A stretch of DNA of 64,000 nt from Hormiphora californensis (Eukaryota; Ctenophora; Tentaculata; Cydippida; Pleurobrachiidae), in contig CM035350.1 in the NCBI GenBank assembly GCA_020137815.1, positions 3,764,037 to 3,828,036 of the forward strand, written 5' to 3'. A program made the position numbers and the translations under genes. This document shows, piece by piece, positions 1 to 10,879 of this stretch (position 1 is its first letter; each line of letters opens with the position of its first letter). The notes under the pieces were generated by a model. That model worked only from the letters and a program-made list of their open reading frames with translations. It did no database searches and was not told the origin of the DNA.

Positions 1-543
1 AACCATAATGCTCCCAAATATCTGGTGGTGTTTGTAGTTTATCCAGCATTGATAGGCCTCCGGATTGAAGTAGAGAGAGGAATCTGGGTAGATGTTCGTT
101 ACAAGTGCGTATGCGGTAACGAGGACCCATATCAGAGAGAGGATTATGTTACAGGTCCTGGTACTACGGAGCCGGGCATAGAGGGGCATTACAAAGCAGA
201 CCAACTTGTTGATACTGAACAGAGAGACGAGGAGAGTGCTCATGGTGTAGAAGATGTTAGTGAGACACTTGTTTCCCAAGCACCACATGTAACCATAGGG
301 CCACCTTTGCAGCAGAATGGCCGGGAAGGTCGTTAAGATGCCGGATAGGGTGTAACCAATGTCAGAGAGGGCTAGGTGCACAATAATCGCTACTGTCACT
401 TTATCAAGTTTTATGATGCTCTTGTATGCTGCCGCGATGACTGTTAGGTTTCCAACTAGTGCCAGGATGGCAGAGGCAAGGGTCCACCCGGCCAGGAAAT
501 AACGAACACCGTCCGGGTTATGGTAATACTCGTACATTATCAT
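1..543 (-). CDS. Rhodopsin-family GPCR, N-terminal part (cut by window edge)
   Basis: The minus strand is open from an ATG at 543 to the window edge, giving 181 codons; an in-frame TAA lies 33 nt upstream of that ATG. The peptide runs through four membrane segments: TM1 with GNLTV (the conserved GN), TM2 with LALSD (the LxxxD sodium-site motif), an ECL1 WPYG followed by the conserved Cys of TM3, TM3 ending in SINKLVCFVMPLYARL, and TM4 with the conserved Trp. A second extracellular Cys (QCW) after TM4 can form the usual disulfide. This is a class A receptor topology. The DRY position at the end of TM3 reads N-K-L, which is atypical. TM5 to TM7 lie outside the window, so ligand and subfamily cannot be named. 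The N-terminus is very short (about 14 residues before TM1). Confidence 0.85.
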   Translation of the reverse strand, partial: MIMYEYYHNPDGVRYFLAGWTLASAILALVGNLTVIAAAYKSIIKLDKVTVAIIVHLALSDIGYTLSGILTTFPAILLQRWPYGYMWCLGNKCLTNIFYTMSTLLVSLFSINKLVCFVMPLYARLRSTRTCNIILSLIWVLVTAYALVTNIYPDSSLYFNPEAYQCWINYKHHQIFGSIMV

Positions 544-835
544 GGTACTATAACAGCTGTTATAGAGGCCGGGTTATCATGGTTGTTATAGAGAGGCTGG
601 GCTAAAAATGAGCAGGACAAGTTAGTAACAAAAGCTGTTGGAAACAACACAACAAAGCTGCTAATCATGTGGTTTCTAAATCAAAAGCCAAAAGCATGGT
701 CACAGGACTGTATAATAATAAGCAACTTCACATACAAGAATGACCTAGTGCTAGAAACTAGGAAGAACAATGGCTACAAGGAGGCACACACGCTCAACTC
801 AATGCACAGATTCACTAGTAGGATATTCGGACATA

Positions 836-867
<32 letters not shown>

Positions 868-1161
868 ATGTGTGCGAGAGAATAATGCTCTATGAGCAGG
901 CTGCGGAAAACAGGTGTTAGAATTTTATAAACCAGTAAATACCTAATTACTGATCATGGCAACCATGATCAGAGACTAGTGGGACATCATCGTATTATAG
1001 AAGCTCGTGAAAGAGTCTGAGAGAAGGGCCGGTGCACAACAGGTGTTGTTTACTATAATACTAGTTCCCTAATTATTGTTTCTAAGCGACCAATTCTACA
1101 ACTCAACTGCTGCAAGTATCGTGTGTGTGAATCGAGTGACGTGTGCATGATATACACGTAC
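544..1161. other. Gap between GPCR and proline-rich exon
   Basis: A short GA repeat lies at 841-868. A good minus-strand acceptor (TTTTCCGCAG) near 903 opens a phase-0 frame of about 27 codons that runs through the GA repeat to a stop. It could be the last exon of the proline-rich gene, but nothing else supports it. No other gene was seen. Confidence 0.4.
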
Positions 1162-1746
1162 CTTAATTCGTTTGATAAGAGGAGAACATTCCAGCAGTCT
1201 TGGTTGAAGTGGTTTCGGGTAGGATTTCTGATGTTCCGGGCTGACTTCAGGAGTGGGCAGGTTTAGTAACGGCTGGGAAGGTAGGTCAGGATTATTCACG
1301 AAGGGTTTATCAAAGGCACACGATGTGGAGGGTGGTGGGGGAGGGAGATCCTCTATTTCCTCTTTCAGGGACTTCCAGATGTTGGTCTGGTGTTGGTATT
1401 GGAGGTCCTCCCTGGCTGCATCCGGGGAGGTAGATCTGGTACTGCAGGAGGGATCAGGGGAGGTTGAGGGAGGGTAGGCAATGTATCCACCCGTGGAACC
1501 AAGTGTTGTGTTTCCTGGGGAGGGAGAGAGATGTTAGACACGCGTGGGAAATGGGGTCCAGTACACATGTTAGACTAAAGAATGTCGTGATGTTACAATG
1601 ATTAGACGATACAGATGAATACACATGGTTTCGGACTAGTAGAATGGAGAACCATTTCATAGCATGACTTACCAAGGAAGTAGTTAGAAATGTAGACGTT
1701 ATGTTCAGGATAAGATGGAGGAGGGGAAGGTAGGTAGGAAAGGGGA
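1162..1746 (-). CDS. Proline-rich protein, internal exons (partial, unrecognised)
   Basis: Two minus-strand exons fit by splice signal and phase. Exon A is 1746-1673, from an acceptor after ...GGAGCAG to donor TTG|GTAAGT. Exon B is 1514-1162, from acceptor CTCCCTCCCCAG to donor AAG|GTACGT. Exon A ends in phase 1 and exon B opens with two bases completing a Gly codon, then stays open for 117 codons. The product is rich in Pro, Ser and Thr, with PSPPPSYPEH, EEIEDLPPPPPS and LLNLPTPEVSPEH. PPPSY resembles a WW-domain ligand (PPxY) and the PPPPP run an SH3/EVH1 ligand, as in cytoplasmic tails or adaptors. No domain is recognised and both ends of the gene are missing. A competing frame across the same exon is also Pro-rich but stops early. 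Confidence 0.4.
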
Positions 1747-2076
1747 CTGCTCCGTTAACATAAAACTGTTCCATGATATTGTAGTAGTGTGCAGCAGTCA
1801 ACAAACAAAATATTAAATCTGAGATTTCTGATTCTGTCTACCCTGCAATTGCTTATAAGGGGAAGTTAGAAACACGCTGTACAAGGGTATGATTACCCTC
1901 GCATGGGCTATCGGACCCTGCTTCCTTGTCCCTGATTGGTTAGCACGACCCCCCTTCTCCGTCTCTGATTGGCTTGGCACGTGTCAACTGGCCACCCGAA
2001 CCCTGATCATCTTTCCTAGCTGATAGCGGACCCGAGCTGTCGAGGGCCGGGTCAGGTGTCATGTGGACTAGCAGAC

Positions 2077-2252
2077 GAGAGAGAGTGGGGGAGATAGTGA
2101 GTGAGAGAGAGAGAGAGTGAGAGAGAGAGTGAGGGAGAAAGAGAGAGAGAGATAGAGAGAGAGGGAGAGAGAGGTAGATAGAGCGAGATAGAGAAAGAGA
2201 GAGTGAGAGAGAAAGAGATAGAGAGAGTGAGAGAGAAAGAGAAAGAGAGAGA
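2077..2252. repeat. Imperfect GA-rich microsatellite
   Basis: About 175 bp of GA dinucleotides interrupted by GT, AT and AA. The Ser/Leu-rich ORFs on the minus strand here are repeat artefacts. Confidence 0.9.
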
Positions 2253-2803
2253 TCCTCGGATCGTTGTCAGGCACCCCGCAAGTCCTTTTCGCACCGGGCC
2301 CGGAGGACGGTCTTATACGAGACAATCGGATCGGTGGTATCGCTTATAGGTCCCTATATTTCACTATTTCAGATATGACCCATAAGTTTACCAGTCCATA
2401 ATGCCATTATTATTCCTTCGCATGTATACCGAGAAGGGAGGGATTAGGGAATAAATATTCAATGTCCCAGGCGATAAGGTTTAGGCTTAGGAAACTAAGT
2501 AGTAGTGCGGTACTAATTACATAGCGGTACTAATTACATTTACAATAGCTAAATTATGTGATTTGTGAGTTGTGTTCGCAATTTGTTAAACCCTAGAGTA
2601 ATAGTCATACTAAAGATCTATATAGAGCCTAAAAACTAAAACAAATTTTGAAAACACGCACCAGAATAAAATAATATTATTTCGATCACTGCAAATTAGA
2701 AAGCATCGGTCTTGCTATTATAACAGCGAGGATCATCCCACCTCGCACAACATATGATCACACTCACAGACGAACAAACAAATATAATCCAGCTAGTGGA
2801 GGG

Positions 2804-5064
2804 TTACTGGTTGGTGATCTCTGTTGTATTGGTTCGGGTATCACTGGAGGAGGTGTCGATATAGGGTGTTGATCCTCTGACTGGGACACTGGACAGCGCT
2901 GAGATTCGTTTTGATTTCGCCCGACGATTCTGAAACCATATCTTGACCTGTAACCGTATATTAGCGTTAATAATAATATCTTCCATAATCATACGCTTCC
3001 GCAAACTTTACAAATCAATTTTAGCTGATATGATGTCGTATATGCGATGAAACCGTCCCGGATATATGATCTTTTCCTGAATAAATCTACGAGTCGTCAA
3101 CATTTACATTATTCATTGTATCAGAAACTATGTGACTCAAAAACAGCCGATTGGTCAACTTATTGATTCACACCGTTATAGATTGTAAAAACGAATGCTA
3201 ATATGTTATTTTATGACAATTGAGGTTTTGTAGAGTGGTGAAATATGATAAAAGAATGCCAAAAGAACATGATAACACACCTGGGTTTCTGTTAAATTGA
3301 GTGCCTTTGAGAGAACAAATCGCTCTTTTGTTGATAGATAAGGCCGGTTATGGTAGCACACTTCTAGCTGCGAGATCTGTTCCTGAAGCACAAGATTATT
3401 ACTTGGTTAATTGTCGTGGCTGCCCATTGGTTTTTTCCAGGATTTTCTCGCTATGCTCTCACATTGCTCTCACATTCCGTTAGCCGCTGATACTATGTAT
3501 TTCAATAGGTACTCACCGAGTTTAATCGTCGTCTCTTCCGAGGGAATGATTTCTTCACAGGGCTGCTACTTGGTTGTTGATATGTCGCCGCTGCTAAAGC
3601 AGATAGATATTGTTGTACATATTCAATATATAATTTTAATGCACAAAATTTAGCATCACATGATGAGAGCTGAGTGACTTTGGGCAGGAATATCGATTAG
3701 CTTCCATATGTTCCCAGCACCGTCCGTCAGGCCCCCCGTTATGGCGCCACCATAACACATAATATTGAGAGATATTGTATGGCAATTGTTAAATGAAATG
3801 TCCAAAATATTACTTTTAATACCTAAAAGGGACACAGAATTTGATAATTTAACTATACTCGGGACATGACGGGGGTGACAGGCTAATACTCTTGCTGTTA
3901 GATTCTTCGAGGGTGGCCAATTCAAGATAAGTATCACGAAGTAAATGAGTTTATACTGTGTGATAACCAATTTAAATTGAGAGATGAAATTATAAGTCGC
4001 ACTTTAAATCAATATAATGATGAAGATATGGCAGAAAGAAGGTGGTAATTCGGTAAATTGACCTACCCTAAACTCAGATCTACCCTGCCCGAATTGTTCA
4101 ACATTATACCTGCACATACCTTTAGGGTAAACGATCATGTCGAAGGAGTTATCTAAGTTGGCGTAACCATGGTGATGGTGATAGTAATGACTGTAAGGTT
4201 GTTGGGATGATGGCATCACCGAGTCCAGTAGTCTTTCGTTCAGGAGACCTATAGTGATAAACTAGTGTGATTAGGAAGCCTTCTATTTTAGATAGATCGG
4301 AGATGTTTTCACAGGCTGTTATTGATCCAGTTTCCGTACGTAAACTGCAACAATTTTTATGTATGTGATCCTTATTCTTTGAAATGGCATAAAATGGGAC
4401 CACCGAGTCACAAAATTGGCTATTGTCACAATCTAAATAGTGTCATGCAGGTGTCACACAAGTGAGAGAGTACTTTATGCATAGAGCTAGTATGTTACAA
4501 TATCAAATAGCATACCTTTTAGTGTCCCTACGATCGTCTGACTAATCTCACCGGACAGTATCGAATTAGAAGACTTGTAATTCTCTTGATGCGGCTCCTG
4601 AAGGAAATTAATCTTAGAACACGTGTGCGGGTGTACCATGAGTATTGTGTTAGGACACTGGACACGGGGATAGGAAACGGGAACATACACACGAAGTCAA
4701 CTCGTATAATATCCGGCCCAGTGGCTCAATCTAGAGTGACTATTTTCACCATGAGTGTGATCTATCATGAATCAAGGCCAAGGTGAAATCTCTTGCTAAC
4801 TCCCTACTCAGGGGCATGTCTATGCCGGGGAATTTCCCTGCTTAGGGTCCGAATTGCTTGAACTTCTCTCTGTTATACAATATAGGAGTATTAAAACATA
4901 AAAAGCCCGGTTATTGTGCAGCTGACATATGTCGCCCAGACCTGGTTGGTCTGTCCGTCAGAAGAGGATGAAGAAGAGCTTCCTACTGATAAACCAGAGT
5001 TGCCCTGCTGCTGCTGCTGCCGACTTGATCCCAGCAGGTATTCAATAGAAAACGATTTAATCAT
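2804..5064 (-). CDS. ANTP/NKL-class homeobox transcription factor with eh1 motif, six exons
   Basis: A nuclear DNA-binding regulator. Exons on the minus strand: 5064-4942, 4597-4516, 4248-4120, 3593-3517, 3382-3281, 2947-2804. All junctions are GT..AG and in phase; total 657 nt, 218 aa. The protein starts MIKSFSIEYLLG: FSIEYLL at residues 5-11 is an engrailed-homology-1 (eh1/TN) motif, which recruits Groucho/TLE co-repressors. It is followed by Q5 and S7 runs, then a His/Tyr patch (HYYHHHHGY). The homeodomain spans about residues 128-187: basic arm PRKRRRLNS, helices 1-2 EQISQLEVCYHNRPYLST, recognition helix VKIWFQNRRAKSKR with W48, F49 and N51 intact. One intron falls between homeodomain positions 44 and 45, a common site; another falls at 10/11. 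LTETQVKIWFQNRRAKSKR is closest in feel to Msx/NK-like genes. Position 8 is Leu, not Phe, and position 20 is Tyr, so the family is not assigned. It acts likely as a repressor (inference from eh1). Confidence 0.92.
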
Positions 5065-6257
5065 GATACTAAGTTAACAATTTGGATACAGATTACAACT
5101 AACAAACAGACAAATAATCTCAAATAGTGGTCGAAGGGGTGAAATCATGGTTTTTCATTCAACATGCTGCTTTAGTACTGAACAAGTATCACAGTACTAG
5201 ATACAAGCTGCCACGTTATAGGTTATGTTGCTCACACTGCAGTATATTTCATAAAATAAGGGGTCGGTAGATAAAGTTATATCGCAGGATATATCAGCTC
5301 TATAACAGGGTGGACCCTAATTCAGACCTCATCACGACTTTCCTACTTGCCATGGGGGGGGGGGGTCAATAAATATGTTATGTATATCGCGTGGTAGGAG
5401 ATAAAAGCCCCCCTGCTCTCATCAAGATGTGTTATAGCTAGGTCAACACAATTTCTAGTGGTATATATCTTCTAGCATGCATCAAACCCCCATTACGCAA
5501 CGTATTGAGAAACAACCATAATGAGGGTCGGGATTATACAAAATGGGCCGTATCAATGATATGACAATAAAATAGTATCTTATATATTATGCTCAATCGA
5601 GACGGTTTGGCTGTTATGTAGTCAAAAACTACTGCTAGTAGATATCAATTTCTACTGCGCTCTGACGCTCTATATAATATGTCTCTAGAGCGGCGTCAGT
5701 TCCCACTAGATATGTATCTCAAATAAAACTGTCAAGCATTTTCAATGACAATAAGTATTAAGTGGTTGTGCATTAAATGAGATATCAATATTCTCCACTC
5801 ATCTAGGCCGAGATATGAAAGTCATGCCAAAGAAATGAGCTTTTTACTGACCTACTTTCGATAAATTGATAGATAAATGGATATATCAGTTGAATATAGC
5901 AAAATGCAATTCGGTTTATCAGATACATATCAAAAACATATCAACTATCTTATCTAGGTTTTAGTAGACCTGCCTTGCTTTGAAAGCACAGCTACAACAG
6001 CAATATCAAGTACCAGCGATTTTATCGTTACGATAATAGATCGATGATCAAGCACGATTCATTTACATAGTATGGATTCCAAATGAATAATAAAATGAAA
6101 TGAGCTGTCAAAATTTTATTTTTTTCCCATCATAATTGTGTGCTGATAACATAATTTCTATATGACAAGCTGAAAGATCACCTCTCTAGTAACTCAGCAA
6201 AATAAATTGTCAGTAACTGAACATCAAGCTTCCATTGCGCCCCCTCTCAAGACTTCT
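5065..6257. other. Upstream region of the homeobox gene
   Basis: AT-rich non-coding DNA. Visible items are a G run near 5355, a small imperfect inverted repeat CTGACGCTCT / AGAGCGGCGTCAG around 5661-5699, and no credible ORF. It is likely to hold the homeobox promoter and enhancers (inference from position only). Confidence 0.5.
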
Positions 6258-6283
6258 ATCTCTCTTTCCCTCTCTCTCTCTTC

Positions 6284-6326
<43 letters not shown>

Positions 6327-6327
6327 A

Positions 6328-6359
<32 letters not shown>

Positions 6360-6389
6360 TTCTCTCTCGTCTCTCTCTCTCTCTCTCTC
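6258..6389. repeat. CT microsatellite
   Basis: Interrupted CT dinucleotide tract of about 130 bp. ORFs across it on both strands encode only Leu/Ser or Arg/Glu repeats. Confidence 0.9.
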
Positions 6390-6970
6390 AAGATTGTACA
6401 AACTTTGACAGGAAATTAAGCAACACCCAACTATACGGTCCAGTGGCAGAACCATTGACATCTTGGTGAGTGCCGGCGGATTAACAAGACGTTACTTGCT
6501 AGATTGGGCACCCATATAACAACCATATTTTATTTATTTTCGACGTCAAAGCGAAATTAATTATTGTCATCTAACCCTTTTAAGGTTACTCGTACTCGTA
6601 TATTGAAGTTGAACCGTTAATACCATGACAGTAAACTGATTATCAGTATATTCTCTCTCATTCTGATTCATTATTCAATTTGATTGTGTTCCGGATTACT
6701 TCAACACAAGATGCAGGAATCATTATCTTCGATATGACAATATAATAATTGAGAACTTTCTCAAGCACATATGCTAATTTTAGCGGATTAATTTCCATTC
6801 TGTCTCATGATAGAGGAGAGCAATGCAAGCCGGTGAGCGCTTTGTCATTTGTTCACACAGGTGTGTGATAAATTAAAATCCTTTCTCTTCAAGGAAAGAA
6901 CCGCGATGCGATCTATTGTCTCGCATCCTAATTTATTCTGCACCAATGACCGATGCTGCTTGCAGCTGCC

Positions 6971-6980
6971 TTATAAAAAG
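6971..6980 (+). promoter_or_regulatory. TATA-box candidate upstream of the secreted-peptide gene
   Basis: TTATAAAAAG stands about 355 bp upstream of the ATG at 7334, in otherwise non-coding DNA. A weaker alternative (TATTTAAACT near 7255) is closer to the ATG. Which one is used cannot be told from sequence. Confidence 0.3.
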
Positions 6981-7333
6981 AAACAGCAATATTCCAGTTG
7001 AGAGAATTGTCATTTGAAGAGTCTGGCACTGATCAGCGATCATTCCCTGCTATTTTCCATGGCCTAGCTTTATTGGCTTGTCCCCTAATTGATTGTTACC
7101 GTCGGGGCAGGCGTGGTTAGATGCTCATTAGGATCCCTACTCGCTCACTTAACTTCTCTAAACGACCCATTAAATTCCAATTAAAAGGGCCAGCCAGTGG
7201 TGCCAATATAATTACCAACAGCCATCATAATCTAATCGATATTGCACTTCTCGTATTTAAACTCGACATTCCTTTCCTGGTTATAGTTGTACCTTGTTTA
7301 GTTTACTGATCGCCACGACACACCAACAACATC

Positions 7334-9670
7334 ATGAACAGACTCATCGCCATTTTCTTCGCCTGGTAAGTTCCAAGTAATTTTTAGATGTTATTCTACA
7401 TACCTATACTACTACGTTTTACAGTGGTACTCCGTCATATTGGCCACACCCATAGCGCCTTCCAGTTCCATACGTCGTTCCCAGCGTCCAAGACTAACAA
7501 TGTATACTTTTTGTTTGGACGCTGTGAACCACGCTGGGACCGACGCATGGGGCGCTGTGCCCATGGCTAATATGACACCACGGCCGGTTTTGCGTTTTTG
7601 GACAAGAAAATTTTGGATTACATGCATCAATGGACTCAAAAAAAGCAAAACATTCAGTTTAATTAGAAACTTTTAAAGTGAAAGTGGGCAGGAACAGACA
7701 TGACGAAATTCTCGTAGAGCTATTCTCTGATACAAGTACAGCAATCTTGTCAAACGCTGTATCTGCCCACTCATACTTTAAATAAAGATGCTTTATCGTT
7801 CAAATGGTTCAAAGAGCAATATTATCCATTACGTAAGGCAAGATTGACAATTATATTACGATGCTGCATGTCACCAGACAACATTGACTAACCCCCACCC
7901 CATTTTTCAGTGCTGTAATTTTCGAGATCTCCCACTCACGTAAGTTATTGAATGACATGTTGCTTATCAACGTTTCCTATACGTTGATTGCCTTTCAATA
8001 AGGCTGAGCAACAAAAGGAGGGGGGTCCAGCCCTTAAAAAAGCTAACGGTACTCTGATTTTGGTCGATGGCCTTTTTTTAAAGCTTTTTTAGCTTTTTTA
8101 AGCCCCCATGTCCTGAAAAGGGGCACAAAAATGCCAAAAAAGCTATAAAAAAGCTAAATAAAGCTAAAGGTACCCTAATTTTGGCCGATGGCTTAGCTTT
8201 TTTAGGACTGTACAAAACAAATGCGGACTATTTTTATTTGTTCGGGGGAGCTGGACATGGTTTCCCCTCTCAATTTCTACATTACAAGTGCCAACAATCC
8301 CCCCTGTAGGGTCAATACGGTCTGCAGAAGACAGTGAAGATGTTGAGCCCACCACCACAGACCCAAACGAAGTGGAGCTGGAGGACATATTGGTTGATAC
8401 GAAATCAGCAGGTTAGCATTAGAGAGAGATGATAAGGATAGCTGGGTATATGCTGTGATGATATAAATCATATACTTCTGATTAATCAAACAGTGATTTG
8501 TAAGATTACACTTTTTCCGAAGACTCACTCAACTGCATTTAGGATTCTTTTTCGTGGCCGACCAAAACATACCGATCGAAGCCCAAGTAGAAACGGAGCT
8601 CCAATAATTCATACGTGTACGTCACAGCACGAATTAACTGCATAGCACAAAGCACCAATCTAAAGCCCGTTTGCCGTGCCTTCAAATCCACCATTTTACA
8701 GCACCGAGTGAGGGGGATAACGTGCAGTTAACGGATAGAGCGGGCTTCTTTTTCCAAGTCAACCCAGGTAGAAAACGAGGTAAAAAGAAGAAGGTATATT
8801 CACCGTTGGATCGATATCTGCCCATAATAATAGTAGGGGAGACTGAGTCAGCAATAAGCATAGATGGACCACGAATTGTGAGACAGACTGACAGAGAGAG
8901 ACGCACAGAGAGACAGAGACAGAGACAGAGACAGAGACAGAGACACAGACACAGACACAGAGACAGAGACAGAGACAGAGACAGAGACAGAGACAGAGAC
9001 AGAGACAGAGACAGAGACAGAGACAGAGACAGAGACAGAGACAGAGACAGAGACAGAGACAGAGACAGAGAAAAAGAGAAGCCCCTGTCTTGTGCACATG
9101 CTGATTTAGTATCTCCTTCTAAAGAATGGTCCTTAAAAAAGGGGGCCCTGTGAGCGCTCCTATTTTCTGGACCACTTCTTGTACGAGATAAACTTTCTAA
9201 AATATCTCTCAAGCACACATGGCAGATATATCATGAAATCGATCCAATCTTTATATCTGCTGTCACTCTCTCCAGTTACCCATCCCCCAGTCGAAACAGA
9301 TGCCCCAGTCCAAATTGCTAACCGGTCAGGATTTTTCTTCGCACCAAAAATCTGAGTCAAAAACTGCAGTGCAGGTCAACCATTTTGAACTGTCTGGCGA
9401 AGCACGCATGAATTCTTTTACTAAAGCCCCATAAAGTCCATAGATTCTTTCTATTTGTACGCTGTTGCATCCTTTGTAAATAATATTTCCTCATTGCTCT
9501 AACCCTATTATATGTATCCTCTTTCATGCATCTATATGTATCCTCTATCATGCATATATATGTACCCTCTATCATTTATCTATCTTTCTATTATTTCTAA
9601 CACTTGATTCGTGTTTCAGGTGACAGGAAACAGACGACGGGTCGCTAACTGTACTTGTCTCTACAATTAG
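7334..9670 (+). CDS. Small secreted polybasic peptide precursor, five exons
   Basis: Exons 7334-7365, 7911-7939, 8310-8411, 8768-8793 and 9620-9670 join in phase through GT..AG introns to 240 nt, 79 aa. Residues 1-20 (MNRLIAIFFACAVIFEISHS) look like a signal peptide. Next comes an acidic segment (AEDSEDVEPTTTDPNEVELED), then a strongly basic stretch: SAGRKRGKKKK, VTGNRRR, and the end VANCTCLYN. GRKR has the form of an amidation plus dibasic cleavage site used in neuropeptide precursors, and RRR is a second furin-like site. These are known processing signals; use here is inference. The two closely spaced Cys could form a loop or pair with a partner. No homologue is recognised. Exon 4 is only 26 nt and the last intron carries a long GACAGA repeat. 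Five independent phase matches are the main support; the weak point is that each exon is short. Confidence 0.6.
7433..7577. mobile_element. MITE-like hairpin in intron 1 of the peptide gene
   Basis: Imperfect inverted ends: CGTCATATTGGCCACACCC on the left and its diverged complement (GTGCCCATGGCTAATATGAC) on the right. Inner arms share CCCAGCGTCCAA / TTGGACGCTG. About 145 bp with no coding capacity, so it is probably a degenerate non-autonomous element. Confidence 0.5.
8038..8192. repeat. Spaced direct repeat with AAAAAGCT hairpins
   Basis: Two diverged copies of a 34-bp segment (AAAGCTAAnGGTACnCT, then nATTTTGGnCGATGGC) lie at 8038-8071 and 8159-8192. Between them are several self-complementary AGCTTTTTTAGCT-type blocks. 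It is non-coding and lies in intron 2 of the peptide gene. Confidence 0.6.
8899..9072. repeat. (GACAGA)n hexanucleotide repeat
   Basis: About 170 bp of nearly perfect GACAGA units in the last intron of the peptide gene. The Arg/Asp and Leu/Cys ORFs covering it are artefacts. Confidence 0.95.
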
Positions 9671-9874
9671 AGAAGCAAACAACATATTACATATCATATC
9701 AGACAATACAGATCAAGTGTTCAAATCAGCTGGTATCTTTTGAACCGATCTCTCTTCAGACGTGTGCAGTGTGAGCTGCGTTTGCATGTGACGTGTGTAT
9801 ATTTGTGTGTTATGTGAACAGGTTTCAGTCTTTTGCAATCGAAATTAGCTTATGCGTTTCTCATTTAGTCTTCT

Positions 9875-10674
9875 TTAAACGAAAATGTAACAGATAGAAG
9901 TCAGAAGGAGGGTAACGGAGAAGGTGGTGGTTGGTAGGGAGGCGTTACACAGGCTGGTTGAACAGTACTCAACAGAACACCCACTCTCCTCGGTGCATTC
10001 TGAAAATGAACAAACATGATCATTGTACATAGACACACACATTGTCATCCGCAGTTTAAAGACACTGAAGAGTATTCACATAACAAACTAGACAACTTCA
10101 CTTCTGAGATACTCTGACTCCAATTCTCTACAACAGCTCCAAAAACTATAGCTTACCTTGATCTACCGATCACACAAAGCCACTCCAAACTTACCCTCAA
10201 AGTCCGCCTCACTCTCGAAACATCCTCGGGCGGTGGTAGTCAGTTCGTCGGTGACGGAAGTGGAAAGGAAGCACTTAGTGGTACAGGTACTGGTAGAGCA
10301 CATAGAGATATCCATCACACCATTACACGAGTAGCACTTGACTGATGATACCCCTGACACTCCTGAAGGGGGTGGAGTCAACTTCAAAAACCACTGGAAA
10401 CTCGAATAGTTTCTCTAGGCGAGGCAAAACTAGCTACTACTTGTAGATCGTGTGTTATAAATAACTAAAACTAGATCGTGTGTTATAAATATGGAGTTGG
10501 TATATAATATGTCTTGACTCTATAGAGGGAAATTGTTGAGTTACTCAACAAGATCAGGACAAGCTGAGACAACGTGAATTACATGTTGAGTAAGGGGTTA
10601 CTCAACAAAGAATTACCTTGGAGGATTCCCAGTAGGCAGATAGCAATGAAAATTTTAGAGGAGATTGCAGCCAT
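9875..10674 (-). CDS. Ly6/uPAR three-finger protein, GPI-anchored, three exons
   Basis: Minus-strand exons 10674-10617, 10362-10195 and 9999-9875 join in phase (351 nt, 116 aa). Exon 1 encodes a signal peptide (MAAISSKIFIAICLLGILQ). The mature domain begins KCYSCNG and holds ten cysteines, ending ...YCSTSLCN, which is the canonical Ly6/three-finger count and the usual final CN. After it comes a short Thr-rich linker and a hydrophobic tail (TFSVTLLLTSICYIFV) with no charged end, the form of a GPI-attachment signal. The protein is expected on the outer cell surface; ligand unknown. The signal exon is separate from the domain exons and introns are phase 1, as usual for the family. The exon-2 donor chosen is GAGG|GTAAGT at 10195; reading through it would stop soon after and lose four cysteines. 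Confidence 0.88.
10533..10606. repeat. Two GTTGAGTAA-type short hairpins
   Basis: TTGTTGAGTTACTCAACAA (10533-10551) is a near-perfect palindrome. GTTGAGTA-AGGGG-TTACTCAAC (10585-10606) is the same arm with a loop. Both lie in intron 1 of the Ly6 gene and belong to a family repeated elsewhere in the window. Confidence 0.75.
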
Positions 10675-10863
10675 GTTCTCTGCAGATTATTCTGTGTTTG
10701 GAAAGGCACGTCAAACAAAGCTATAATTTGACAAAATTAACAATTAACTCTTTTCTAGTGCTAAATGAGAGAAATTCCAAACACGACTTGGCCTCCACGC
10801 GGCAGTCAGCAGGCAGTGCGAGCTGAGAGATAGAGAGAGTTCAACTCTAAATTAAGCAGCCAC

Positions 10864-10873
10864 TTATATATAA
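10864..10873 (-). promoter_or_regulatory. TATA-box candidate of the Ly6 gene
   Basis: TTATATATAA lies about 190 bp upstream of the Ly6 ATG on the minus strand. This spacing would leave an untranslated leader of roughly 160 nt. Confidence 0.35.
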
Positions 10874-10879
10874 CTGGCC

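Noticed and set aside
8671-9218. ORFs of 160 and 178 codons with Arg-Asp or Leu-Ser repeats
   Set aside because: Translation of the (GACAGA)n repeat; only the 26-nt exon at 8768-8793 is supported here.
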